From the NCBI RefSeq assembly GCF_000718515.1, contig NZ_JNZS01000010.1:306131-370130 (forward strand): a stretch of DNA of 64,000 bases, in the 5' to 3' direction. Of the stretch, positions 47,176-55,049 are shown piece by piece. The DNA is from Micromonospora parva. Its GTDB lineage: Bacteria > Actinomycetota > Actinomycetes > Mycobacteriales > Micromonosporaceae. Below the pieces are notes generated by a model. The model worked only from the letters and a program-made list of their open reading frames with translations. It searched no databases and was not told the origin of the DNA. Each line of letters starts with the position of its first letter. Within the stretch, counting starts at the first letter, position 1. The position numbers were made by a program, and so were the translations under genes.

Positions 47176-49098
47176 TCAGTCCTCAATGCTCATTGGCTCG
47201 AATGGCACCTCGTGCGCCTGCTTCACGATGCCGTGTTCGGTGAAGCGGCTCAAACCCCAGATGCTCATGTGCCGTGTGGGAGGATCGCTGACCGTGACGA
47301 GCCGGTCGAGCATGTTCTTCGAGCTGGTGGAACGGACATGTGCTGTGGTAGCCAGGAGGTAGGAGAGGGCGCGGCCGACTGGCACCAAGAACCGTCCATC
47401 GTCCTTGACAACGTCCGTGACCACGCGTTGAAGAAGCTCGTCGAGTTGTTCACGGATCTGGGCGGCTGCCTGCTCTCCGGCAGGGTCGCCGAAACAGTCG
47501 CCCACGGCGAACAGCGCGGCGTGGACCTCGATCACCCGAACCCTCGTGGCCTGGCTGTCATCAAGATTCAGTCGCTTGAGCCGGTCCCAGGAATGCTCGC
47601 AAGCCTCCCGCATAACAACCTGTGCCCGTTCGCGGCGTTCCTGCATGAATCCAAGGGCGAACAACGCCCGGCAGCGCAGCCACGGGTCGGCCTGGGGATG
47701 CCGGAGAACTGCTCGTAGGGCAGGTATCACCTGCGCGGCCCAGCCGCCGGCGCGTATGGCGTCGATGGCGCGGCGACGGTGGACGCCAGCGTTCTTGATG
47801 ACCGCGTGTTGGAACAGTGTCTCGGTAGCTGCACGGATCCGATTGGGTATCGTGGAGTCGAGTTCCCGGCCAGCGTCGCGAATGACCCGCTGGCAGGGTT
47901 CGTCGAGATCCGGCCAGGTTGTCAGGATCTTCTTGTGTCGGCGTACATTTTGCTCCAGGGTGCCCGCAACCCATTTGAGGCCGGGCCGACGCGACGCTTC
48001 TCGGCGAAAATCGGTGATGAACTCGAAGATCTCGTCGCGGGCTGCGTCCTGATACTCGCCGTCCCAGGCTCGCTCCCACAGGCCGAAGACGGCAGTGCCG
48101 CGCTCCCGTAAGGTCGCGTTAGAATCCTTGGCGCGGGCGCGAAGCCGGTCCCCGGCCCAGTCCCGTTCCGGTGGCGACCAGATCTTTGGAATCGCGATCG
48201 CGAGTTCGAGGTCGAGCGAGCGCGCGGGGTAGAGGCTGTACTGCCGAAGCCGTTCGCAGAAGCTCAGTTGCCGCTCGACCCAGTCGCGCACCTGCTCGCC
48301 TTCAGGGCTTGATTCCCGGCGGTCCGCCTTGATGGCCAGGACGACCGCGGCCAGGGCGCGCCACACGCGGAAGCCCAGGGGTGTGCGTAAGGCCCTGTCC
48401 AGGCGCTTCTCCACGAGGTCGAAGGCGTAGCGGCTGATGCTGCCGAGCAGGATCAGCGCGTCGACGCTGGACGGAGTCGGCGCGAGGCTGCCGATCTGGA
48501 TGAGTCCGTCGACGACATGGGCAAGTGTTTCTCGGTGGACGTTCCGCACATCACTCGGTGGCCGGCCGGGCTCTTCGAATTCGGCCAGGAGGATGGTGGC
48601 CTGAAGCAGCAGGATGATCGGGGGAGGGTTGCGGATGGCGAGGACGAATGGTTGGTAGAAAGGCGAGATGGTGGCCTCGACGTTCTGGCCGCTGCGTACA
48701 CCAGACAGCCGGGCGGCGAACGCCGCGAGCCCACCCGCACGGCTGAGTTGTGGTGCTCTTCCGAGGATGACGGTGTCCAACGCTTGCAGGAACGGAATCG
48801 TCGGCCCGTTTCGCAGCGCCCGGCTGAAGTTTCCGCTGGGGTCGTTTGGCGTCGCATCACCGCCGACGCCGGCGGTGGGGTCTGGTTTGTTGCCACGATT
48901 GACCTGCTTGATCTTGGCGTGGATCTTGGCGATTTCATTCTGCGTCATCTTCGTGATCCCGGGTTCCAGCCCGGCGTCCATGTAGGCGACCTGGGCGGTC
49001 GCCGCGTAGCTGCGCAGTTGTCGTGGATCGCTGACGTCGGTCAACGTGACGGCCGGCGGCGTGCTCGCTGACGATGAGCGGTGTCGCGTGGAGGGCAC
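47176..49098 (-). CDS. Large helical protein of unknown function (HEAT/ARM-like), lower GC than surroundings
   Basis: About 640 aa from the GTG at 49098; a TTG at 49170 would add 24 residues. I do not recognise the family. The N-terminal part has a block ITKMTQNEIAKIHAKIKQ that could be a helix-turn-helix or coiled segment. The rest is a chain of amphipathic helices with repeated RxxAL/I pattern (WLRCRALFALGFMQERRE, IPALRAVLRHPQADPW), reminiscent of HEAT-type repeats. No nuclease, ATPase or transmembrane signature is visible. GC content and codon use are lower than in neighbouring genes, and the gene is bounded by duplicated DNA, so it was probably acquired. A defence or regulatory scaffold is possible but unproven. 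Confidence 0.55.
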   Translation of the reverse strand: MPSTRHRSSSASTPPAVTLTDVSDPRQLRSYAATAQVAYMDAGLEPGITKMTQNEIAKIHAKIKQVNRGNKPDPTAGVGGDATPNDPSGNFSRALRNGPTIPFLQALDTVILGRAPQLSRAGGLAAFAARLSGVRSGQNVEATISPFYQPFVLAIRNPPPIILLLQATILLAEFEEPGRPPSDVRNVHRETLAHVVDGLIQIGSLAPTPSSVDALILLGSISRYAFDLVEKRLDRALRTPLGFRVWRALAAVVLAIKADRRESSPEGEQVRDWVERQLSFCERLRQYSLYPARSLDLELAIAIPKIWSPPERDWAGDRLRARAKDSNATLRERGTAVFGLWERAWDGEYQDAARDEIFEFITDFRREASRRPGLKWVAGTLEQNVRRHKKILTTWPDLDEPCQRVIRDAGRELDSTIPNRIRAATETLFQHAVIKNAGVHRRRAIDAIRAGGWAAQVIPALRAVLRHPQADPWLRCRALFALGFMQERRERAQVVMREACEHSWDRLKRLNLDDSQATRVRVIEVHAALFAVGDCFGDPAGEQAAAQIREQLDELLQRVVTDVVKDDGRFLVPVGRALSYLLATTAHVRSTSSKNMLDRLVTVSDPPTRHMSIWGLSRFTEHGIVKQAHEVPFEPMSIED

Positions 49099-49266
49099 TA
49101 GCGCAGGGTAACAGCGACGCTGTCTCTTGGCGGGAGTGCTGCTGTCAACTGTCCGATACGCCGCTGTCAATCGCGCCGAAGTCTACTGTCGAGCGTTCGG
49201 CGTAATCGCTGTGGACGGGATAATCGATCTTGATTCTAACTGCTCTGAGCTGCGGAAACAGTGACT

Positions 49267-49301
49267 GCAAACTTCACTCGAAGTCACTGTGGAGCGCATT
49301 G
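49267..49301. promoter_or_regulatory. Inverted repeat and AT-rich promoter region of the small island genes
   Basis: Eight-bp arms cagtgact and agtcactg face each other over 15 bases within about 49258-49290. Close downstream, TTGAGT near 49300 and TAAATA about 15 bases later form a possible promoter reading toward 49453. This stretch is close to 50 percent GC, the lowest in the window. Confidence 0.4.
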
Positions 49302-49345
49302 CTTGTTGAGTTGCCAACCAGGAAGATAAATATCGACAAAAAAAT

Positions 49346-49433
49346 TAGTGGCTCCTCCGGAAGACCGGAGGAGCCACTAGGAGTGATCGATCCGGGGGCC
49401 TAGTCCCGGAAACGATCATCACGCACGCCAGTC
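49346..49433 (+). promoter_or_regulatory. Leader with two hairpins upstream of the small membrane protein gene
   Basis: A perfect 15-bp stem (tagtggctcctccgg and ccggaggagccacta, loop aaga) is followed by a second, imperfect stem formed by gtgatcgatccggg and cccggaaacgatcatcac. Seven A residues precede the first stem, so on the minus strand it would be an intrinsic terminator with a U-tract. On the plus strand the pair may form a 5' leader structure. Which strand matters is not certain. Confidence 0.55.
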
Positions 49434-49452
49434 GCCCTAGTGAGGAGCTGAC

Positions 49453-49959
49453 ATGTATGACCCCGACAAGAATACGCCCGCCGACGCTTTCGAGGTACCC
49501 TTCGGCCTCAGTCTGAAGACGTGCAGGCCGACGCTCTACCTGGGCCTCGCCTACCTGGGTGTGAGTGGAGTCGCTCGCCCGGCTGTGACCGCCCACCAGA
49601 TCGAGGCCGGCAGCGCGCAGGACTTCTCGGTCTTCGGTATGTGCCTGGTCATCTCCTTCGTCATCGCGCAGGCGCTGGAGTACAGCACCCGACCCACGCG
49701 CGGCGCCACGGTGGTGGGGAGTGTCCGCGGCGATGGAACCGCCCGGCGTTGCAACCTGATCCTTGGCTCGCTCGGCGTGCCAGTGTCGCTGCTCACCGGT
49801 CAGATGGAATGGGGCGGCCACCTGGCCGTGATCTCCCTCATCGCGGTCTGCACCCTCCTCGGCGAGGTGCTGTACCACACGTATGGCAAGAAAAATCCCT
49901 ACCGACCCGTTCAGAAGCGGTCCGCTTCACGGCCGCGCAGCCGGACACGGACGGCCTGA
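49453..49959 (+). CDS. Small membrane protein of unknown function
   Basis: A protein of 168 aa with about four hydrophobic segments: TLYLGLAYLGVSGVA, FGMCLVISFVIAQALEY, LILGSLGVPVSLL and LAVISLIAVCTLLGEVLYH. A basic tail ends the protein (KKNPYRPVQKRSASRPRSR). I do not recognise the family. ATG at 49453 has GAGGAG six bases upstream, and a structured leader precedes it. The next small gene starts 25 bases downstream, so the two probably form one transcript. Confidence 0.6.
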   Translation: MYDPDKNTPADAFEVPFGLSLKTCRPTLYLGLAYLGVSGVARPAVTAHQIEAGSAQDFSVFGMCLVISFVIAQALEYSTRPTRGATVVGSVRGDGTARRCNLILGSLGVPVSLLTGQMEWGGHLAVISLIAVCTLLGEVLYHTYGKKNPYRPVQKRSASRPRSRTRTA

Positions 49960-49984
49960 CTGACCCCGAAGGACGACCAGGATC

Positions 49985-50326
49985 ATGGAGATCAAGCGCC
50001 ACGCGGACCGGTCCATGCGACCGGTCCGCCTCCGCTACAAGATTGTTCGCGAGGCCGGAGGTGAGTGGGCCTTCTGGCAGGGCCCGCGGTTGCGCTGCGA
50101 GTGGGGGGCTGCCTGGTCCGCCGACGCGATTCTCGCGATCGTCACTGAGCTCGTCTACCTCGAGACTCTTCAGCGGGTGCGGTGGCGCGAACGGGCGAGT
50201 GCCGGCACGACGCCGCGAACCGTCTACCTGTCCTGGCGGGTCTCCTGCCTCGACGGTTCCGGGGGGCGGCCGGGAGGTAGCCGTCCGCCCACCCCAGCGA
50301 CAGGCCGCCGTCGCCCTCGGTTCTGA
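49985..50326 (+). CDS. Small hypothetical protein
   Basis: A protein of 113 aa, basic, with a Trp-rich middle (GGEWAFWQGPRLRCEWGAAW). It has no clear membrane segment and no recognised domain. The start ATG follows AAGGA. The last 25 residues are low-complexity Gly/Pro/Arg, so the natural end may have been altered by the nearby recombination point at 50351. Its role is unknown; it is probably co-transcribed with the membrane protein. Confidence 0.45.
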   Translation: MEIKRHADRSMRPVRLRYKIVREAGGEWAFWQGPRLRCEWGAAWSADAILAIVTELVYLETLQRVRWRERASAGTTPRTVYLSWRVSCLDGSGGRPGGSRPPTPATGRRRPRF

Positions 50327-50350
50327 ATGCCGGGCGGCCCGGCATCCGAC

Positions 50351-50545
50351 TGCACGTCTGGGTAACCCGGGGTCGGCTCACACATGCCCTCGACGACGCT
50401 GTCGCCGAGCGCCACGAACCGCCGCCACGGGTGCCCGTGCAGCAGTTCGGCGGCCTCCCCGGGGCGCAGACAGTACGGGTCCGTCGATTCGGTGAGCGTC
50501 GATGGCATGCCGGCACGCTAACCGACCATTGGGCGGCCCGGCCAG
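50351..50545. repeat. 195-bp direct repeat, right copy, with truncated GDSL gene start
   Basis: Near-identical to 46591-46785. On the minus strand, 50351-50508 encodes the first 53 or so residues of the GDSL hydrolase (MPSTLTESTDPYCL to PGYPDVQ) and then runs into unrelated sequence. It is a pseudogene fragment that marks the right end of the inserted segment. Confidence 0.92.
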
Positions 50546-50597
50546 CCTGACCTCGATCCGGTGACGCGGGCCCGCCAGTGGTGGGCGCAGCGGCAGC

Positions 50598-51005
50598 TCA
50601 CCCGGGCCTGGTCGGCTCCTGGTCGGCGCGGTGGGCGGCGGCCAGCCGTTTCGGGGCCCGCGCGTACCAGGCGTCGGTGATGACCTCGACCAGCTCGGAC
50701 GGGCTGATCCGGTCGAGTCTGACCAGCACCGCCGGGTAGCCGTCGAAGTGCGGGGTGGTCAGGTAGACCGACGGGTCGTCGGCGAGCAGGGCCTCCTTGA
50801 CGCCGAGGTCCGCCACTCGTACGCCGAGCAGCGGGCCGTCAGGTGCGGCGGCCCCGAGCGCGTCGAGATCGGGCCGCCGCAGCGGTCGCTCCCAGACGAA
50901 CGGTTTGTCGCGCACCCGCCAGGCCGGCAGCCCATCGTACGAGGCCCGCTCGGTGGCCTCGGGCAGCGCGAGCGCGATCCGACGGACGTCGTCCCAACTG
51001 GCCAT
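50598..51005 (-). CDS. MmcQ/YjbR-family protein
   Basis: A protein of 135 aa: ASWDDVRRIALALPEATERASYD, WRVRDKPFVWERPLRRPDLDAL, VYLTTPHFDGYPAVLVRLDRI and LVEVITDAWYARAPKRL. Same family as 15861-16235 but longer and well diverged. Function of the family is not settled. ATG at 51005. It lies just outside the right end of the acquired segment and follows the phosphotransferase gene on the same strand by 17 bases, so the two are likely one operon. Confidence 0.75.
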   Translation of the reverse strand: MASWDDVRRIALALPEATERASYDGLPAWRVRDKPFVWERPLRRPDLDALGAAAPDGPLLGVRVADLGVKEALLADDPSVYLTTPHFDGYPAVLVRLDRISPSELVEVITDAWYARAPKRLAAAHRADQEPTRPG

Positions 51006-51022
51006 GGCCACACCGTACGGGT

Positions 51023-51946
51023 TCAGCGGGCCACCGTGTGTTCGGCGAGGAGTTCGCCGAGTACGTGCCCGGCCCGCTCGGCCTTGGCCGGGTCGTGATC
51101 GTCCAGGGTGATCAGCGCCTTCCACAGCGCCCAGCCCCGTCCGCGCGCCCAGGTGCCGTCGTCCAGACCGAGCGCCGCCCGGAAGGCCGCCCGGCTGGGG
51201 CCGCGCAGCAGGGTCCAGGCGATCACGGTGTCGCAGGCCGGGTCACCCACACCGCAGCAGCCGAAGTCGATGACCGCGGCGAGCCGACCGTCGCGGACCA
51301 GCAGGTTGCCCTCCGCGACGTCGCCGTGGAACCAGAGCGCCGGGCCGGTCCAGGTGGCGTCGAGGGCGGCCTGCCAGATGCCGGTGACGACGTCGGCGGG
51401 CAACCGGTCGCGGTGCGCCTCGATCGCCGCCCGGGTCTCGGTGTCGTAGGTGGACAGCGGGCCGCCCCGCCAGGCACTGTGCGGGCCGGCCTGCGGGCCG
51501 TCGGTGGCGTCGATGCCACGCAGGGCGCGCAGGAAGGCGGCGAGGTCGGTGGCGAACCGGGTCAGGTCGTCGATCCGCTCAGCTGCGGCGGTCTGCCCGT
51601 CGATCCACCGGTAGACCGACCACGGGTACGGGTAACCGGCCCCGGGTCGGCCCTGAGCCAGCGGAACGGGGATCCGCACCGGTAGCTGTGGCCCGAGCAC
51701 CGGCAGCCAGCGCTGTTCCTTGTCGACCTGCAGGGCGTACCCCGCGCCGCTGGGCAGCCGCACTGTCATCTCCGCGCCCAGGTGGAAGGTGCGGTTGTCC
51801 CAACCGTCGACAGCGACAGGGCGGACCGGAAGCGACGCCCACCGCGGGAACTGCTCGGCCACCAGTCGGCGGACCAGCGCCACGTCGATCCGGTCGGTCA
51901 CGGCGGCGTCGGTCACCGGGACGCCGGGTGTCGGTTGCGTGTTCAT
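51023..51946 (-). CDS. Aminoglycoside phosphotransferase-family kinase
   Basis: A protein of 307 aa with the APH/choline kinase fold. The catalytic loop is LWFHGDVAEGNLLVRDG (Asp base, Asn Mg ligand) and the next motif AVIDFGCCGVGDPACDTVIAW has the Mg-binding Asp. The N-terminal lobe (VDGWDNRTFHLGAEMTVRLPS) binds ATP. Family members phosphorylate aminoglycosides, macrolides, homoserine or sugars; the substrate here is unknown. Beside an MFS exporter, self-resistance is possible, but chromosomal APH-like kinases are common. ATG at 51946. Confidence 0.8.
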   Translation of the reverse strand: MNTQPTPGVPVTDAAVTDRIDVALVRRLVAEQFPRWASLPVRPVAVDGWDNRTFHLGAEMTVRLPSGAGYALQVDKEQRWLPVLGPQLPVRIPVPLAQGRPGAGYPYPWSVYRWIDGQTAAAERIDDLTRFATDLAAFLRALRGIDATDGPQAGPHSAWRGGPLSTYDTETRAAIEAHRDRLPADVVTGIWQAALDATWTGPALWFHGDVAEGNLLVRDGRLAAVIDFGCCGVGDPACDTVIAWTLLRGPSRAAFRAALGLDDGTWARGRGWALWKALITLDDHDPAKAERAGHVLGELLAEHTVAR

Positions 51947-51987
51947 CAGCCCGAGCCTGCGGCAGCCGGCCAGCTCCCGCAACGCGT

Positions 51988-53211
51988 TTACCGGGTGGCG
52001 ACGGGGGCGGGCCGCGCCGGGGTTTCCGGGCCGGACGCCCTGTTCACCAGCGGGTACGCGGTGATCACCAGGCACGCCGCCGCCATGGTCAGCAGGGCCG
52101 GGGTGAGCCCCAGAGCGTCCACCGACCAGCCGCCGAGCAGCGCGCCGACCGGCAACCCGACGAACGCCAACGAGCCGGCGATGCCGATCACCCGGGTCTG
52201 CAACTCCGGCGGCACCCGCTCGTAGAGGGCCACCCCGAGCAGCGGGTTGACCGCCGCGATGCCGATCCCGGACAGGAACGTCACCACGAGCACGACCGGC
52301 AGTTCGTCGCTGATCGCGAGCGCCACCAGCCGGGGTGTGCCGGCGACCAGCGCGCCGATCAGGAACGTCAGCCGCCGCGGCAGCCGGGGTCCGAGCGCGG
52401 TGAACACCAGGTTGCCCAGCAGCGCGCCCGCCGAGAACGCCGCCAGCACCAGGCCGAGACCGCTCGGCCCGGGTAGCTCGCGGGCGACCCAGACCGGGAT
52501 GTAGACGGCCACGCTGGCGTTGGCCACCATGTTCAGCGCCGAGATGACGGCGAGCATGCCGAGCAGCGGCCGGTCCCGACCCAGGTAGCTGAACCCACCC
52601 CGTAGCGCGCTCAGGTAGCTCTCCGGCTGGGCCGGTGGGGTCGGGGCGGCCGGTGGGCGGACCAGGACACCGATGAGCAGCGCGCAGACGCCGAAGCTTG
52701 CCGCGTCGATGAGGATCGCCTCGGTCACCCCGAACACGGCGATCAGCAGACCGCCCACCGCGGCACCGAAGAGGGTCACCACCCGACTGAGCCCGTCGTA
52801 GGCGGAGGTCAGCCGGATCAGCGGCACCCCGGCGGCCTCCGCGACCGGCCGAAACATCACGTGTTTCACCCGGTCCCCGATGCCCCGCAGCGCGCCGGCC
52901 ACCGCGACGAGCGCCACCAGCGGGACGAAGCCCAACCACGGGGTCAACGCGACGACGACCATCGCCACCGCGCTGCCCGCGTCGCAGAGGATCGAGGTAC
53001 GACGCAGGCCGATCCGGTCCGCCCAGGGCGTGCCCAACGCGCTGGACAGCAGGTACGGCAGGGTCTCGGCGAACGCGACGAGGCCCATCTTGGTGGGGCT
53101 GCCGGTGGTGACCAGCACCAGCCACGGGATGGTCACCACCGAGATGCGGGTGCCCAGGTTCGAGATCAGGTCGGCGCTGACCAGGACGACCAGTTGCCGG
53201 CGGGGGGTCAC
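51988..53211 (-). CDS. MFS-type exporter
   Basis: A protein of 407 aa with about 12 hydrophobic segments. It starts at QLVVLVSADLISNLGTRISVV, with MFS loop motif A-like residues near GLVAFAETLPYLLSSALGTPWADRIGLRR. It resembles DHA3-type macrolide or drug exporters driven by proton flux. The start is GTG at 53211, which overlaps the stop of the ligase 3 gene by four bases. The coupling suggests transport of the product or a precursor linked with that ligase. Confidence 0.82.
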   Translation of the reverse strand: MTPRRQLVVLVSADLISNLGTRISVVTIPWLVLVTTGSPTKMGLVAFAETLPYLLSSALGTPWADRIGLRRTSILCDAGSAVAMVVVALTPWLGFVPLVALVAVAGALRGIGDRVKHVMFRPVAEAAGVPLIRLTSAYDGLSRVVTLFGAAVGGLLIAVFGVTEAILIDAASFGVCALLIGVLVRPPAAPTPPAQPESYLSALRGGFSYLGRDRPLLGMLAVISALNMVANASVAVYIPVWVARELPGPSGLGLVLAAFSAGALLGNLVFTALGPRLPRRLTFLIGALVAGTPRLVALAISDELPVVLVVTFLSGIGIAAVNPLLGVALYERVPPELQTRVIGIAGSLAFVGLPVGALLGGWSVDALGLTPALLTMAAACLVITAYPLVNRASGPETPARPAPVATR

Positions 53212-54767
53212 GCCCCGACCGCCGCCGCCCGACCGGCCGCGTGGCGGGCGCGCAACGCCCGCTTGTCCACCTTCATCGACCGGTTCACCGGCAACCGGTC
53301 GACGAACTCCACGGCGGCCGGTGCCCACATCTTGTTGAGTTCGGTGGTCACCAGGTCGATCAGCTCCGCCCCGGTGACCGTCGCGTCCGGCCCGAGCACC
53401 ACGTACGCGTACGGCACCTCGCCGACCGTCTCGTCCGGTACGCCGATCACGGCGGCGGCGCGGACCTGCGGGTGCCCGACCAGCGCATCCTCGATGGGAC
53501 GGCAGAAGATCGCCCAGTTCCGCCGATGCGTGACGATCATGTCGTGCGCCCGGTCGACCAGGTAGAGGTAGCCGTCGTCATCGAGGTGGCCGATGTCGCG
53601 GGTCCGCACCCACCCGTCGACGAGCGTCTGTGCGGTCAGCTCCGGCTGGCCGTGGTAACCGGCGAAACTCAGTCGGGTCCGCACCCACACCTCGCCGTCG
53701 CGGCCCGTCGGCAGCACCACCCCGTCGTCGTCGCGGATCTCGATGCGCACGTCGCCGTAGGGCCGCCCGCAGGAGCGCAGCCGCTCCGGGTGGTCCGGGT
53801 CGTCGGTCAGCCCGGGCAGCGCGGTGATCACGACCGCCTCGCTGAGGCCGTACACGATGCGCAGCACCGGGCCGAAGCGCGCGATGGCCTGGCGCAGCCG
53901 GGCGGGCGCGGCGGGCCCGGCGCCCACGTTGAACATGAACATGGCGGAGAAGTCCGCGCCGACCAGCGCCGGGTGGTCCAGCACCTCGTAGAGCATCGGC
54001 GGGGTGACGAAGGTCGAGTTGATCCGCTCCCGCTGCACGGTGTCCACGAAGGCCACCGGGTCCCAGTCGTCACGCAGGAACAGCACCCCGCCGGTGAACA
54101 GGTTGAACAGGGTGGTGATCTGGCCGCTGGCCAGCCACATCGGCGAGTGCGACAGGTGCCGCAGCAGCGGGAACCCGGCGGCGCGGAAGTCGGCGGCCAG
54201 GGTGAGGATCTGGGCGTAGAAGCTCTCCCGGTGGTGCACGAGCTTGGGACTTCCGGTGGTGCCACTGGTCTGCAGGAACGACTCGGGTGCCGGCACTGAC
54301 GCCGGCAGCTCCGTCGCGTCGGCGTCGGCGGTGAGGTCGGGTCCGGCGCCGCCCGCGCCCAGGCAGCACACCGGCGTGCCGGGCAGCGCGGCGGCCAGTT
54401 CCGGGCCCAGGCTGGCCCGGTCCCGGGCGTCGTAGACCAGGGCGTCGGGGCGGGCCAACCTGATGAACTCGTCGACCTCCCGGCGCGCGGTCACCGGGGC
54501 GACCCACATCGTCCGGCAGCCGAGCAGGTGCAGGGCGAGTTGGAGAAGCGGACCCTCCACCGCGTTCGCGACGGTCACCAGCACCGCCGACCCGGGCCGT
54601 ACGCCGTGCCGGGTCAACGTCGCGGCCATCGCCCGGACCCGGGCGGCGGCTTCGGTGTAGGTGAGTCGCCGATCGGCGCCGACCAGCGCCTCCCGATCGC
54701 CGAATCCGGCGAAGAGGTCCAACACAGTGTGCACGTACGTCGTGGTGTGCTCGGGTCCGTCAGTCAT
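53208..54767 (-). CDS. Acyl-AMP ligase 3
   Basis: A protein of 519 aa of the ANL superfamily. P-loop LQTSGTTGSPKLVHHRES, motif IVYGLSEAVVITAL, hinge TRDIGHLDDDGYLYLVDRAHDMIV and C-terminal catalytic Lys in NRSMKVDKRALR. It is not closely similar to ligases 1 and 2. In its position before an exporter it may activate an acid for export-linked modification or be part of the biosynthetic region. ATG at 54767; the longer frame upstream has no conserved sequence. Confidence 0.8.
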   Translation of the reverse strand: MTDGPEHTTTYVHTVLDLFAGFGDREALVGADRRLTYTEAAARVRAMAATLTRHGVRPGSAVLVTVANAVEGPLLQLALHLLGCRTMWVAPVTARREVDEFIRLARPDALVYDARDRASLGPELAAALPGTPVCCLGAGGAGPDLTADADATELPASVPAPESFLQTSGTTGSPKLVHHRESFYAQILTLAADFRAAGFPLLRHLSHSPMWLASGQITTLFNLFTGGVLFLRDDWDPVAFVDTVQRERINSTFVTPPMLYEVLDHPALVGADFSAMFMFNVGAGPAAPARLRQAIARFGPVLRIVYGLSEAVVITALPGLTDDPDHPERLRSCGRPYGDVRIEIRDDDGVVLPTGRDGEVWVRTRLSFAGYHGQPELTAQTLVDGWVRTRDIGHLDDDGYLYLVDRAHDMIVTHRRNWAIFCRPIEDALVGHPQVRAAAVIGVPDETVGEVPYAYVVLGPDATVTGAELIDLVTTELNKMWAPAAVEFVDRLPVNRSMKVDKRALRARHAAGRAAAVGA

Positions 54768-54953
54768 CCGGCAGCCCCCATCCGAGAAAAGCGGCGGTCC
54801 CCGGGCAGCTCCCGGTGACGACGCGACGGTGGCGCGCTTGGGCGACCGCACCGCCGCCGCCTGGAAGCCTAGGCCGGAAACGACTGGTCGGAACCGTGCC
54901 GAGTGGGCGATCCGGGCGGCCCGCCGGACATTTGATCGCGTCGATCAGGTTGA

Positions 54954-54983
54954 TTGACGCCCGTCAACGGCGGCGGCTAGGTT
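54954..54983 (+). promoter_or_regulatory. HrdB-type promoter of the SGNH hydrolase gene
   Basis: TTGACG (54954-54959), an 18-base spacer and TAGGTT (54978-54983) match the actinomycete housekeeping consensus TTGACN and TAGRRT. The start codon is 67 bases downstream. Confidence 0.65.
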
Positions 54984-55049
54984 TCTGGACCATCGTCCAG
55001 GCGGGCGCCGTCAGCGGACGGCCCTGGGCTGCCACACGATGGAGGTTCC

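Noticed and set aside
46591..50545. Insertion sequence or integrative element with its own recombinase
   Set aside because: No transposase, integrase or terminal inverted repeats were found; only direct repeats and cargo-like genes are seen.
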